Origin: Burkholderia cepacia ATCC 25416
Lineage (GTDB): Bacteria; Pseudomonadota; Gammaproteobacteria; Burkholderiales; Burkholderiaceae
NCBI RefSeq assembly: GCF_001411495.1
Contig: NZ_CP012983.1
Location: 1,132,215 to 1,196,214 of the forward strand
Direction: 5' to 3'
Length of the DNA: 64,000 nucleotides
A model generated the notes under the pieces. It had not been told where the DNA came from and did not search any database. It worked only from the letters and a program-made list of their open reading frames with translations. Numbering within the stretch: the stretch's first letter is position 1; the number at the start of each line of letters is the position of its first letter. Below, piece by piece: positions 28,032-37,293 of this stretch. A program made the position numbers and the translations under genes.

Positions 28032-29705
28032 TTACATGTTCGGGTAATTCGGCCCGCCGCCGCCTTCCGGCGTGACCCACACGATGTTCTGCGTCGGGTC
28101 CTTGATGTCGCAGGTCTTGCAGTGCACGCAGTTCTGCGCGTTGATCACGAGGCGATCGCTGCCGTCGTCGTTCTTCACGAACTCGTACACCGCCGCCGGG
28201 CAGAAACGCCCTTCCGGCCCCGCATACGTGCGCAGGTTCACGTTCACCGGCACGTTCGCATCCTTCAAGGTCAGGTGCGCCGGCTGGTTCTCTTCATGGT
28301 TCGTGTTCGAGATGAACACCGACGACAGCCGGTCGAACGTCAGCTTGCCGTCCGGCTTCGGGTACTCGATCGGCTCGCACTGCGACGCCGGCTTCAGCAT
28401 CTCGTGGTCCGCATGCTTGTGGTGCAGCGTCCACGGCACGTTGCCGCCCATCACCTTCTGCTCGAGGCCGACCATCAGCGTACCGAGGTACAGCCCCTTG
28501 GCCATCCACTGCTTGAAGTTGCGCGCGCGGTACAGCTCCGTGTACAGCCACGATTGCTTGAACGCATCCGGGTACGCGTTGAGCTCGTCCGACTGGCGGC
28601 CCGCCTGCACCGCGTCGAACGCGGCGTCGGCCGCCAGCATGCCGGTCTTGATCGCCGCGTGGCTGCCCTTGATCCGCGATGCGTTCAGGAAGCCCGCGTC
28701 GTCGCCGATCAGCGCGCCGCCCGGGAACACCGTCTTCGGCAGCGACAGCAGCCCGCCCGCCGTGATCGCGCGCGCGCCGTACGACACGCGCTTGCCGCCT
28801 TCGAGGAACGCACGGATCGACGGGTGCGTCTTGTAGCGCTGGAATTCCTCGAACGGCGACAGGTATGGGTTCGTGTAGCCGAGGCCCACCACGAAGCCGA
28901 CCACGACCTGGTTGTTGTCCATGTGATACAGGAACGAGCCGCCGTAGGTGTCCGACTTCAGCGGCCAGCCGGCCGTGTGGATCACGAGGCCCGGCTTGTG
29001 CTTGGCCGGATCGATTTCCCACAGCTCCTTGATGCCGATCCCGTACGCCTGCGGATCGGCGTTCGCGTCGAGCTTGAACTTCGCGATCAGCTGGCGGCCG
29101 AGATGGCCGCGGCAGCCTTCGGCGAACAGCGTGTACTTCGCGTGCAGTTCCATGCCGAGCTGGAAGTTCTCGGTCGGCTCGCCGTCCTTGCCCACGCCCA
29201 TGTTGCCGGTCGCGACGCCTTTCACGGAGCCGTCGTCGTTGTACAGGATCTCGGCGGCCGGGAAGCCGGGGAAGATCTCGACGCCCAGCGCTTCGGCCTG
29301 CTGGCCCAGCCAGCGCGTGACGTTACCCAGCGAAATCACATAGTTGCCGTGGTTCTGGAAGTTGGCGGGCAGCGCCCAGTTCGGCGTGGTGATCGCGCTT
29401 TTCTCGGACAGGAACAGGAAGCGGTCTTCCGTCACCTCGACGTCGAGCGGCGCGCCGCGTTCCTTCCAGTCGGGGAACAGTTCGGTGATCGCGCGCGGGT
29501 CCATCACCGCACCCGACAGGATGTGCGCGCCGATCTCGGAACCTTTCTCGAGCACGCACACGCCGATTTCGGTGCCTTTCTCGGCGGCCAGTTGCTTGAG
29601 CCGGATCGCCGCCGACAGCCCGGCGGGGCCGCCGCCGACGATCACGACGTCGTATTCCATCGATTCGCGCGGGCCGTACTGCGCGAGCAAGTCCTGTGTG
29701 GTCAA
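28032..29705 (-). CDS. Electron-transfer flavoprotein:ubiquinone oxidoreductase
   Basis: Membrane-associated iron-sulfur flavoprotein that passes electrons from ETF to ubiquinone; 557 residues. FAD motif VIVGGGPAGLSAA near the N-terminus, and C-terminal 4Fe-4S ligands in RFCPAAVYEF and NCVHCKTCDIKD. The start is TTG at 29705: a GGAGGAG box lies at the right distance and the leader matches other family members; the next ATG (29660) would cut off the conserved N-terminus. Placed between the acyl-CoA dehydrogenase and the thiolase, it takes the dehydrogenase electrons into the respiratory chain. Confidence 0.93.
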   Translation of the reverse strand: MTTQDLLAQYGPRESMEYDVVIVGGGPAGLSAAIRLKQLAAEKGTEIGVCVLEKGSEIGAHILSGAVMDPRAITELFPDWKERGAPLDVEVTEDRFLFLSEKSAITTPNWALPANFQNHGNYVISLGNVTRWLGQQAEALGVEIFPGFPAAEILYNDDGSVKGVATGNMGVGKDGEPTENFQLGMELHAKYTLFAEGCRGHLGRQLIAKFKLDANADPQAYGIGIKELWEIDPAKHKPGLVIHTAGWPLKSDTYGGSFLYHMDNNQVVVGFVVGLGYTNPYLSPFEEFQRYKTHPSIRAFLEGGKRVSYGARAITAGGLLSLPKTVFPGGALIGDDAGFLNASRIKGSHAAIKTGMLAADAAFDAVQAGRQSDELNAYPDAFKQSWLYTELYRARNFKQWMAKGLYLGTLMVGLEQKVMGGNVPWTLHHKHADHEMLKPASQCEPIEYPKPDGKLTFDRLSSVFISNTNHEENQPAHLTLKDANVPVNVNLRTYAGPEGRFCPAAVYEFVKNDDGSDRLVINAQNCVHCKTCDIKDPTQNIVWVTPEGGGGPNYPNM

Positions 29706-29741
29706 AATCCTGTCTCCTCCTGCGTCCCGACCGTCAGCCGG

Positions 29742-31532
29742 TCAGAACTGGTCTTCCGTCAACGCGAGCACGCCCTCGTTGCCCTTGGTGCCGACAATCG
29801 ACGCCTCGAGCGCGCCTGCCTGCACCAGCACCTGCTCCGCATAGAACTGCGCGATCGCGATCTTCGCGCCGAAGAACGCCGGGTCGCTCGCGCGGTTCGC
29901 CTGCGCGGCCACCAGCGCACGCGCCATCTGCCATCCGCACAGCACCACGCCCGCCAGCTTCAGGTACGGCACGCTGCCCGCGAACACCGCGTTCGGGTCC
30001 TGCTTCGCGTTCGCCAGCACGTAATCCACCACCGACGACAGCGCCTTCGCACCCTTCTCCAGTTGCACCTTCATGGATGCGGCCGCCGCACCGTCCAGCT
30101 TGCCCAGCGCCGCGACAGGCTCGCCGATTTCGGCGATCAGCGCCTTCGCCACCGCGCCGCCGTCGCGCAGCGTCTTGCGGCCCACCAGGTCGTTCGCCTG
30201 GATCGCCGTCGTGCCTTCGTAGATCGCCAGGATCCGCGCATCGCGGTAATACTGCGCCGCGCCGGTTTCCTCGATGAAACCCATCCCGCCGTGCACCTGC
30301 ACGCCCAGGCTCGCCACGTCGTTCACCATCTCCGTGCTCCAGCCCTTCACGACCGGCACCAGATATTCGTAGATTGCCTGATGACGCGCCCGCGTCGCCT
30401 CGTCCGAATGGCGGTGGGCAATGTCGCTGTGCGCCGCGGCCACGTACGCCAGCGAGCGTGCGCCTTCGGTCAGCGCGCGCATCGTGCCGAGCATCCGGCG
30501 CACGTCCGGGTGATGGATGATCGTCACCGACTGCTTGGCCGACCCGTCCACCGGGCGGCTCTGCACGCGTTCCTTCGCGAATTCCGCGGCCTTCTGGTAC
30601 GCGCGGTCGGCCACGCCGATCCCCTGCATCCCGACGCCGAAGCGCGCCGCGTTCATCATGATGAACATGTATTCGAGGCCACGGTTCTCTTCGCCGATCA
30701 GGTAACCGATCGCGCCGCCGTTATCACCATATTGCAGCACCGCCGTCGGGCTCGCCTTGATCCCGAGCTTGTGCTCGATCGACACGCAGTGCACGTCGTT
30801 GCGCGCGCCGAGCGAGCCGTCGTCATTGACCAAGAACTTCGGCACGATGAACAGCGAAATGCCCTTCACGCCTTCCGGCGCGTTCGGCGTGCGCGCCAGC
30901 ACCAGGTGGACGATGTTGTCCGCCATGTCGTGCTCGCCCCACGTGATGAAGATCTTCGTGCCGAACACCTTGTACGTGCCGTCGCCCTGCGGCTCGGCGC
31001 GCGAGCGTACCAGCGCAAGATCCGAGCCCGCCTGCGGCTCGGTCAGGTTCATCGTGCCGGTCCATTCGCCCGAGATCAGCTTCGGCACGTAGCGCTGCTT
31101 CTGCTCGTCGGTGCCGGCCGTCAGCAGCGCCTCGATCGCGCCGTCGGTCAGCAGCGGGCACAGCGCGAACGACAGGTTCGACGCGTTCAGCATCTCGATG
31201 CACGGCGTCGCGATCAGCTTCGGCAGCCCCTGGCCGTCGTATTCGGACGGATGCTGCAGCCCCTGCCAGCCGCCTTCGACGAACTGGCGGAACGCGTCGC
31301 CGAAGCCCGGCGTCGCGGTCACGACACCGTCCTTCCAGCTGCTCGGATTGCGGTCGCCTTCGACGTTCAGCGGCGCCAGCACCTCGCCGCAGAATTTCGC
31401 GGACTCGTCGAGCACGGCCTGCGCCGTGTCGTAACCGGCATCCTCGAAACCCGGCAGTTGCGCAACGGTGTCGATGCCCGCGAGTTCCTTCAGCACGAAC
31501 AGCATGTCCTTGACGGGGGCGTTATAGCTCAT
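29742..31532 (-). CDS. Acyl-CoA dehydrogenase (about 600-residue type)
   Basis: FAD enzyme forming the trans-2 double bond of acyl-CoA; 596 residues, the long ACAD subtype with an extra C-terminal helical domain. Motifs include MNLTEPQAGSDL, GTKIFITWGEHD and AIYEGTTAIQ containing the catalytic Glu, plus MGFIEETGAAQYYRDARI. First gene of the operon acyl-CoA dehydrogenase, ETF-QO, thiolase, hydroxyacyl-CoA dehydrogenase, with gaps of 36-48 bp. No enoyl-CoA hydratase is included in the operon. Confidence 0.93.
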   Translation of the reverse strand: MSYNAPVKDMLFVLKELAGIDTVAQLPGFEDAGYDTAQAVLDESAKFCGEVLAPLNVEGDRNPSSWKDGVVTATPGFGDAFRQFVEGGWQGLQHPSEYDGQGLPKLIATPCIEMLNASNLSFALCPLLTDGAIEALLTAGTDEQKQRYVPKLISGEWTGTMNLTEPQAGSDLALVRSRAEPQGDGTYKVFGTKIFITWGEHDMADNIVHLVLARTPNAPEGVKGISLFIVPKFLVNDDGSLGARNDVHCVSIEHKLGIKASPTAVLQYGDNGGAIGYLIGEENRGLEYMFIMMNAARFGVGMQGIGVADRAYQKAAEFAKERVQSRPVDGSAKQSVTIIHHPDVRRMLGTMRALTEGARSLAYVAAAHSDIAHRHSDEATRARHQAIYEYLVPVVKGWSTEMVNDVASLGVQVHGGMGFIEETGAAQYYRDARILAIYEGTTAIQANDLVGRKTLRDGGAVAKALIAEIGEPVAALGKLDGAAAASMKVQLEKGAKALSSVVDYVLANAKQDPNAVFAGSVPYLKLAGVVLCGWQMARALVAAQANRASDPAFFGAKIAIAQFYAEQVLVQAGALEASIVGTKGNEGVLALTEDQF

Positions 31533-31796
31533 GGTCGATGTTCCAAATCAGGCGGTGAATGAGGCGCGCCACGGGGCCGATACGGCAAAACCGGCCAGCT
31601 CCGGGCGGCGAGGTGACCCATCCTAATGCCGTGCGAGCCGGTTTCCATTGTCATATTCGGCCCACCTGGTGACAAAATCGGCCACGGGATGTGGGGGCGG
31701 GGGCGGAAGCGGCAGGCGGGGTGCGGGTTTGGCCGGAGTCGGGTTTGGGCGGGAATGACGAGTTGGCGGCTGGTTGGACGGTGTGATCGGGGGGCC

Positions 31797-31820
31797 GGAT
31801 TCGGATTCGGATTCGGATTC
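31797..31820. repeat. Hexamer tandem repeat GGATTC x4
   Basis: Four perfect copies of GGATTC (24 bp), directly followed after a few bases by the heptamer repeat. Confidence 0.85.
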
Positions 31821-31826
31821 GGGTGG

Positions 31827-31872
31827 CGGGCAGCGGGCAGCGGGCAGCGGGCAGCGGGCAGCGGGCAGCGGG
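31827..31872. repeat. Heptamer tandem repeat CGGGCAG x6
   Basis: Six perfect copies of CGGGCAG plus CGGG. Being perfect and short, the array should vary in copy number between isolates (VNTR). It is non-coding by my reading and lies about 300 bp upstream of the acyl-CoA dehydrogenase start. Confidence 0.85.
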
Positions 31873-32008
31873 AGTATCGAAGCTGAGCACGTCAGCACGG
31901 CATCCAGCGCAGAAAGATGCCGAAATACATCGAGCACATCTAGCACGAACCCACGCTGACCGGTTGCGACGCGTCGGTGTCATTCAGCCCTCGCGTCCTT
32001 GATCAAGG

Positions 32009-32665
32009 TTATGTCCCCAAACTTCCGGACAGTAACGCCGGAAGCGCGGAAAGGCTGTCGATCGCATGCACGGGAGACGCGAACCGCCCGGAACCGGACT
32101 GAATGATTGTCCATGGGCCGCGCCGCAAGAACACCGGAACCATGCCGGCCCGCCGCGCCGGTTCGACATCGTTGTCGAGCCGATCGCCGACGTAGGCAAT
32201 CCTGGACGGCTCGATTCCGTTCGTCTCGGCGACGATGCGTTCGAAAAAGCGGGCATCCGGCTTGTCGACGCCCCACGACGCCGACGACGCAACGATGTCC
32301 GCCGGCACGCCGAGCGCACGGAGTGCACGTTCGGTCGCGACGGGTTGATTTCCCGCGATGCCGACCAGCACGCCGGCTTCGCGCAGTCGTTTCAGGCACG
32401 GCACGACGTCGGGGTAGAGATCTTCCGCGGTCACCGTATAAGTGCTCCCGGTCGCCTCGCGCTCCCGGCACAATGCGACGAAGTCGACACCCGGCCGCAC
32501 GAGATCGAACACGCGACGATGATGCTGACCACTCGCGATGACCGCGCCGAGCAACGCATGAAACACCCGTCGCGGCACCTCGAGATGGTCGGCCCACTCG
32601 TTCCAGTCTCGACTTTCATCGATCAGCGTTTCGCCGACGTCGAAGAACACGGCTTTTATCATCAT
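32009..32665 (-). CDS. HAD-superfamily hydrolase
   Basis: Cytoplasmic phosphatase-like protein of about 218 residues. HAD motif I is VFFDVGETL with the nucleophile Asp near residue 9, motif II is GIAGNQP, motif III Lys is in VDKPDARFF, and motif IV is YVGDRLDND. The ATG at 32665 (or 32662) is preferred to a TTG at 32686. Motif I has Glu in DVGET where many phosphatases have Asp at +2, as in several 2-haloacid-dehalogenase-like members, so the substrate class is open. Confidence 0.85.
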   Translation of the reverse strand: MMIKAVFFDVGETLIDESRDWNEWADHLEVPRRVFHALLGAVIASGQHHRRVFDLVRPGVDFVALCREREATGSTYTVTAEDLYPDVVPCLKRLREAGVLVGIAGNQPVATERALRALGVPADIVASSASWGVDKPDARFFERIVAETNGIEPSRIAYVGDRLDNDVEPARRAGMVPVFLRRGPWTIIQSGSGRFASPVHAIDSLSALPALLSGSLGT

Positions 32666-32989
32666 CGGGTGGATCGGGTTCCGCAAAAACGGATCTTCGG
32701 GGTTTGGCGATGCCGGGGTGGGTGGGCAATGACGGGAGTCGGCGCCAACAACGCCCTTTCGCCATCCGTTCCTGGATCATCGACAATCTCGAAGAAAAAC
32801 TTTGGTGGTTAGCCGGATGCGAGCGATATCCTAGCGCGTGGGCCTAGCGGTGCTGGCACAACCCGCGACGTAGTGCAAACCCCGACAAGCCAGTTGCGGT
32901 CGATAGTCTAGATTGTGACAGTATGGGTTCGTTGATCGAATTTCGGACGTTCTGCCTATTTCCTCGCTATGTCGACCTGAGACAGCTAC
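32666..32989. other. Intergenic region at the left border of the lower-GC segment
   Basis: 324 bp with no gene. Contains one copy of the recurring motif (CTAGATTGTGACA, around 32908-32920) that also precedes other orphan genes in this region. Confidence 0.4.
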
Positions 32990-33268
32990 GTGAACGAATC
33001 GACCTACCGCGTCATTTTCGGCTTTGTCGTGATCGCTTACGGCGCCGCGATATCCGCAATCATGGCATTTCGTCCAGAGCGAATATTGGCCTTCTATTGC
33101 AGATCAAGGGCTTGGAAATGGTGGTACAAATTCTGGCTCAACATGTCTGCAGAAGATATTGTGTCGGCCAAAATGGTACGGCGAACCAGAATCCAAGGGG
33201 CGACGGCGCTGGCGTTCTTCACTGCCATTATTTTTGCAGCTTTGTTTCAACTCGGTTCTCACGGCTAG
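32990..33268 (+). CDS. Small two-helix membrane protein, unknown
   Basis: 92 residues beginning with GTG. Two hydrophobic segments are visible (VIFGFVVIAYGAAISAIMAF and ALAFFTAIIFAALFQL) separated by a basic, tryptophan-rich loop (RAWKWWYKFW). No family recognised. Its composition is less GC-rich than the flanking metabolic genes. It lies 23 bp before the next small gene. Confidence 0.55.
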   Translation: MNESTYRVIFGFVVIAYGAAISAIMAFRPERILAFYCRSRAWKWWYKFWLNMSAEDIVSAKMVRRTRIQGATALAFFTAIIFAALFQLGSHG

Positions 33269-33291
33269 CTGCTGATCTTGGCGGGGGATAT

Positions 33292-33525
33292 ATGACGCAC
33301 GCCTTGTACGAATTGCTTAGTGACCTCGACGATCGCCACCTCTTTTATACATTGGGCCGGCATCGCCCAGACACCATTCTGATCTCGATAACTGTGCCAG
33401 GTGAGCGTATCGAGATCGACGTGTTCGACGACGGACATATGGAGATGTCCCGCTTTTCCGGAGATGAGAGTGTAATTGACGACCAACAAATGATTCTGAA
33501 GGCTATCGACGAGGCGTCCGAGTGA
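33292..33525 (+). CDS. Small acidic protein, unknown
   Basis: 77 residues, acidic, predicted as a small beta-alpha fold (LISITVPGERIEIDVFDDGHMEMSRF). The ATG at 33292 follows a GGCGGGGG stretch that may act as the ribosome binding site. It resembles the small, acidic, single-domain proteins often found as immunity proteins or orphans, but no family is recognised and no toxin gene is adjacent. Confidence 0.5.
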   Translation: MTHALYELLSDLDDRHLFYTLGRHRPDTILISITVPGERIEIDVFDDGHMEMSRFSGDESVIDDQQMILKAIDEASE

Positions 33526-33616
33526 AAGGGGTTGGTCATGAGGCGCAACGCGCCCACTTCCCGTCGGCCGACGTCGCTGTGCGTGGCCGCTTTCAGGAAT
33601 TGCATCTGTCTCTTAT

Positions 33617-33675
33617 GGGTCGATTTCGGGTAACTGCGCTGGCCTACGGCAAGCAACTGCGGAAGGCAGCAGCCG
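33617..33675. repeat. 59-bp direct repeat, copy 1
   Basis: Identical to the sequence at 47976-48034, about 14.4 kb away. Both copies are preceded by GCGTGGCCGCTT; in this copy about 24 extra bases separate that block from the repeat. Copy 1 stands directly before an orphan small gene. Confidence 0.85.
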
Positions 33676-33751
33676 GCCAGAAGCGGTCAGTCGACGCAAC
33701 GACTTGAATCGACGACAATCGAACGTCAGCAACGGATTAATATGGTGGTGT

Positions 33752-34138
33752 ATGAGCGCCAGGAGTTCACGCTTCTTTATCGCCGGAAATATTGAGGAGC
33801 CTGTCTTCGTTCTGGATGGAATCGCTTCGGAATGGCTGTTCGTGTCAGGGTTCTGGTGCAGAGTTAACGCATCGCTCGGAACGATATACGATCAGTTCGA
33901 GGAAGATGAGGCCGAACCAGCTGCACTTAGCCAGATCGCGTGCGAGCTGGCGCATCAAATCTGCGAACTTGAGGGGCGCGAGGAAGAGATGATCAGCTTC
34001 ATCTACAGATGGACGCCACAAGGAGAGACATACACTCTGGAAATGCAGCGAGCGGATCTGATTTCTAAGTTGGTAGAAATGCGTGATTTCTTTAATTCGG
34101 CTGCTGCAAGTGGTGAAATTCTCGAGTTAAGCCTATAG
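33752..34138 (+). CDS. Orphan protein of 128 residues, unknown
   Basis: Soluble acidic protein; ATG at 33752. Helical middle with EFEEDEAEPA-like acidic stretch and an ICELEGREEEM helix. No motif recognised. Preceded within 50 bp by the recurring AATCGACGACAATC element at about 33706-33720. The start inside the longer frame is chosen because the upstream part is repeat sequence. Confidence 0.5.
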   Translation: MSARSSRFFIAGNIEEPVFVLDGIASEWLFVSGFWCRVNASLGTIYDQFEEDEAEPAALSQIACELAHQICELEGREEEMISFIYRWTPQGETYTLEMQRADLISKLVEMRDFFNSAAASGEILELSL

Positions 34139-34722
34139 GTAGTTCAAAAAATCTGGAAATTTTTTCGACCAATTCGCCTTCGGAAGCTGCCATTCGACCT
34201 TACAGCAATCGAGGCGTGCATTGCAGGGTTTGAGCGCAGAACCGTCCGTGTCTGTCCGAGAAGGCTTTTTGACACTGAATTATGCGGTCCGCACACATCA
34301 CGCATGATGCGAACCATGGCCACCTTTCCCGGACCCTGCGCTAGCGTGCATGATTCGTCCACGTGTCAGATGGCAAGATCGAGCAGCCCGATACGCGTCA
34401 TCGAGTTTGCCGTCAAGCACCATTTTGGGCCCGTTCGATCACTTGCTTCTCGCGACGCATCTGGCAGATAGAAACCCGAATTAAGTCAGATGTTCTGTCG
34501 CTGGCATTGCATTTCGCCAGCTGTACGACCTGGATTGTTGCCGTCCAGACAACATGGCATACGCACTCGCGATCCTACCGGCGCTCGCCCGTCCCTCACT
34601 ACAATGCGTCACACGCTCGCTTGAATTGCGAGCAAAGCGATACGCGCAAAACCCGTGGTCGCTCAGGTGAACCGCGCCGCGTGTACCGGATCCCCCCAAC
34701 TGAAGCAATAGGACAATGGATC
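34139..34722. other. Intergenic region, no gene seen
   Basis: 584 bp between the orphan gene and the metallo-hydrolase. An AT-only inverted repeat (AAAAAAT/ATTTTTT) lies at about 34146-34165. Frames crossing the region have no plausible protein; it may contain worn-out remnants. Confidence 0.45.
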
Positions 34723-35655
34723 ATGAGCAAGACAACTCGCAATGTGCAGCCCGTTACTTCCAACCTGGGCAAACAGGGTTCAGCTGAACTCGTACCTTCC
34801 CGTTACGCGGTGCGCGTGGGTGACATCGATGTCGTATTGATCAGCGATGGCGTTCTACCGCTGCCCACCTCCACCATGTCCACCAATGTGAGCGAAGCGG
34901 ATCGCAACGAATGGTTCGATGGTCGTTTCCTGCAACGAGACATGTTCGACTGGGCGCTGAATATTGCGCTCGTGCGTAGCGGCGGGCAGCTCATTCTGAT
35001 CGACTCGGGCGTGGGTGATGGTTTCGAATACTTCACGCGAGCCGGACAGTCAGTAGTGCGACTGGAGTCGGCAGGTATCGACCTTACTGCAATCACTGAC
35101 ATCGTCATTACGCACATGCATATGGATCACGTTGGCGGCTTGAACGTCGATGGCGTCAAGGCCAGGCTACGCCCGGACGTGCGCATCCACGTGTCGGCCT
35201 CAGAAGTAGAGTTCTGGAAAAACCCGGACTTCAGCAAGACGGTGATGCCGGAGACGGTTCCGCCTGCGCTACGCAAGGCTGCTGCGAAGTTCGTGGAACT
35301 CTACCGCGAGAATATCGTGCAGTTCGATCAGGCAGTCGAAGTCGCACCGGGCGTGTCGGCGCGCGTGACGGGCGGGCACACACCGGGGCACTGCGTCGTG
35401 GACGTCACATCAAACGGCGAGAAGCTAACGTTCGTAGGAGATGCGATTTTCGAAGTCAACTTCGACAATCCGGATTGGCAGAATGGCTTCGAGCATGATC
35501 CTGAAGGTGCAGTGGACGTGCGTCTCGCGCTGTTCAACGAAGCCGCGGAAACGGGCGCTTTGCTTGCCGCAGCACACGTCTCGTTCCCATCCATCGGACA
35601 CATTGCAAGGAACGGCGACAGCTTTCGCTTTGTTCCTGTTACGTGGGATTACTAA
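34723..35655 (+). CDS. MBL-fold metallo-hydrolase
   Basis: 310 residues. The metal-binding HxHxDH motif is in ITHMHMDHVGG (H131, H133, D135, H136), followed by GGHTPGHC and a VGDAIF segment completing the site. The N-terminus of about 25 residues is polar with no clear signal peptide. Substrate unknown; candidates are lactones, thioesters or glutathione conjugates. Not obviously in an operon. Confidence 0.82.
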   Translation: MSKTTRNVQPVTSNLGKQGSAELVPSRYAVRVGDIDVVLISDGVLPLPTSTMSTNVSEADRNEWFDGRFLQRDMFDWALNIALVRSGGQLILIDSGVGDGFEYFTRAGQSVVRLESAGIDLTAITDIVITHMHMDHVGGLNVDGVKARLRPDVRIHVSASEVEFWKNPDFSKTVMPETVPPALRKAAAKFVELYRENIVQFDQAVEVAPGVSARVTGGHTPGHCVVDVTSNGEKLTFVGDAIFEVNFDNPDWQNGFEHDPEGAVDVRLALFNEAAETGALLAAAHVSFPSIGHIARNGDSFRFVPVTWDY

Positions 35656-35844
35656 TCGATATCGGATAATTGATAATCACCCACCGCGATCTGGACTCAC
35701 TTTCCGTATCCGGAAGCGACTGGTGCGCATCCCGTGCATGACACTGTCGTTAAGCGTTACCTGCACCTGAATTTCTTCGAGCATGACTGCTATCTCCATG
35801 TGCGCACGCGGCGCGTGGAGCCCTTCAATCCACAGGAGCCTGCC

Positions 35845-36417
35845 ATGCGATCCATTCCCATGCCACGAAAAGCTATTTGCGCTTGCGCGCTATTCGCAAC
35901 GCTGCCCGGCGTCGCGACCGCCGAAACGTTTGCGCTGAAAGTTGCCGATCTGGATCACGGCCGTTTCAGGAATGAACAAGTCTTCAGCGGATTCGGCTGC
36001 CACGGCGAGAATGTGTCACCGCACGTGACATGGTCAAACGCGCCAGCCGGTACTCGCAGCATCGTCGTGACGATTCATGACCCCGACGCGCCGACGGGCG
36101 GTCTCGGCTGGACCCATTGGGCTGTTGTCAACATACCGCCCTCGCAGACCTCTCTGCAAAAGGGCGCCTCCGGCAACGTGAATCTGCTGCCGCCCGGGGT
36201 CACCGAAACGCTGACCGACTTCGGCCAATCGAAGTATGGCGGACCGTGTCCACCACAAGGCAAGCCACATCGTTATATCGTCACCGCGTACGCACTCGAT
36301 ATCCCGCATATCGACGTGAGCCCGGCATCTAGCCCTGCACTCGTTGCGTTTCAAATGCACGGGAAGATCATCGCTCGGGCTCGCTATGTCGCGACCTACC
36401 AAAGCGCGGCGAATTGA
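35845..36417 (+). CDS. YbhB/YbcL-family (PEBP-like) exported protein
   Basis: 190 residues with a Sec signal peptide (cleavage near ATA-ET, residues 1-27). The mature part carries the phosphatidylethanolamine-binding-protein features: SPHVTWSNAPAGTRS, VVTIHDPDAPTG with the DPDAP motif, and HWAVVNIP, followed by YGGPCPPQGKPHRY. Probably periplasmic; function of the bacterial family is not established. Convergent with the SDR gene, 18 bp away. Confidence 0.85.
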   Translation: MRSIPMPRKAICACALFATLPGVATAETFALKVADLDHGRFRNEQVFSGFGCHGENVSPHVTWSNAPAGTRSIVVTIHDPDAPTGGLGWTHWAVVNIPPSQTSLQKGASGNVNLLPPGVTETLTDFGQSKYGGPCPPQGKPHRYIVTAYALDIPHIDVSPASSPALVAFQMHGKIIARARYVATYQSAAN

Positions 36418-36435
36418 GCCGCGCCACGGGTACTA

Positions 36436-37185
36436 TCAACTGAGCGACATGCCACCGTCGACACGCAAGTTGACGCCGTTGACGAAGCTGCCCTCGTCAC
36501 TCACGAGAAAGAGCGCCGCGCGTGCGAGTTCTTCAGGAAGTCCGAGGCGGCCTAGCGGAATACGCCCTGCGACGGCAGCCTCGAACGCCGGCCGCTCGTC
36601 ATACGCGATACCCAGCTTCGTCAGAATTGGCGTGTCGACCGGCCCGGGACTCAGTACATTCACACGAATGCCACGCGCCTGAAGCTCCAAAGCCCAACTC
36701 CGCGCGAAGGCCTCGATTGCGGCCTTCGTACCCGCGTAGACTGCATGTCCTTCGAACACTTTCGAACTCGCGATCGAACTCGTCAATAGAATGGCACCAC
36801 GCTCTCTCATGAGTGGCGTGATCTTCTGTATCCCGAAGAAAATTGCTTTGGTGTTTGTGGCGAAGTGACGATCATAGGAGTCTTCGCTCACTTCGTTCGA
36901 TGCTTCGATAGTATTCACTCCCGCGTTCGCGAAATATATGTCAATTCCTCCAAAGCGCCTCGACACTAGCGCGGCCACTTCGTCGTGCGTTTTCGGGTTC
37001 GCGAGATCTCCCGTCAGTCCGATCGCCCGGTCGCCAAGTTCGGCCACGGCCGCATCGATGGCATCCGGACGTCGGCCCACCATAATGACATTCGCGCCCT
37101 CTTCAATCAGCAGCCTGGCCGTGGCCAATCCGATTCCACTATTTGCGCCAGTAACAACAGCAACCTTGTTTGCGAGTCGATTCAT
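36436..37185 (-). CDS. Short-chain dehydrogenase/reductase
   Basis: Classical SDR, 249 residues. Cofactor motif TGANSGIG (residues 12-19), NAG motif, and catalytic Ser137, Tyr150 and Lys154 in SSIAS and YAGTKAA. Start at ATG 37185 rather than the upstream in-frame ATG, because it begins at the usual N-terminus. Divergent from a LysR-type regulator 108 bp away, which is its likely controller. Confidence 0.87.
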   Translation of the reverse strand: MNRLANKVAVVTGANSGIGLATARLLIEEGANVIMVGRRPDAIDAAVAELGDRAIGLTGDLANPKTHDEVAALVSRRFGGIDIYFANAGVNTIEASNEVSEDSYDRHFATNTKAIFFGIQKITPLMRERGAILLTSSIASSKVFEGHAVYAGTKAAIEAFARSWALELQARGIRVNVLSPGPVDTPILTKLGIAYDERPAFEAAVAGRIPLGRLGLPEELARAALFLVSDEGSFVNGVNLRVDGGMSLS

Positions 37186-37293
37186 GTTTTCTCCGTCATA
37201 TTCCACCTGTCCGGCGTAGAGCCAGAATTTAGCAACGGCTTCTGGTGGGTTGAAGTCACTCGTAGGTCATTTCACTCTTTCCACTTTGTCATC

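Larger units (their letters stand above)
31533..32008. other. Intergenic region with two microsatellites
   Basis: 476 bp with no supported gene between the acyl-CoA dehydrogenase start and the HAD gene end. It holds a G-rich stretch (31690-31710) and two tandem repeats described separately. Short frames here are created by the repeats. Confidence 0.6.

Noticed and set aside
26772..31562. 1596-codon open frame on the plus strand
   Set aside because: It runs antisense across four well-supported beta-oxidation genes; Arg/His/Val-rich shadow produced by codon bias.
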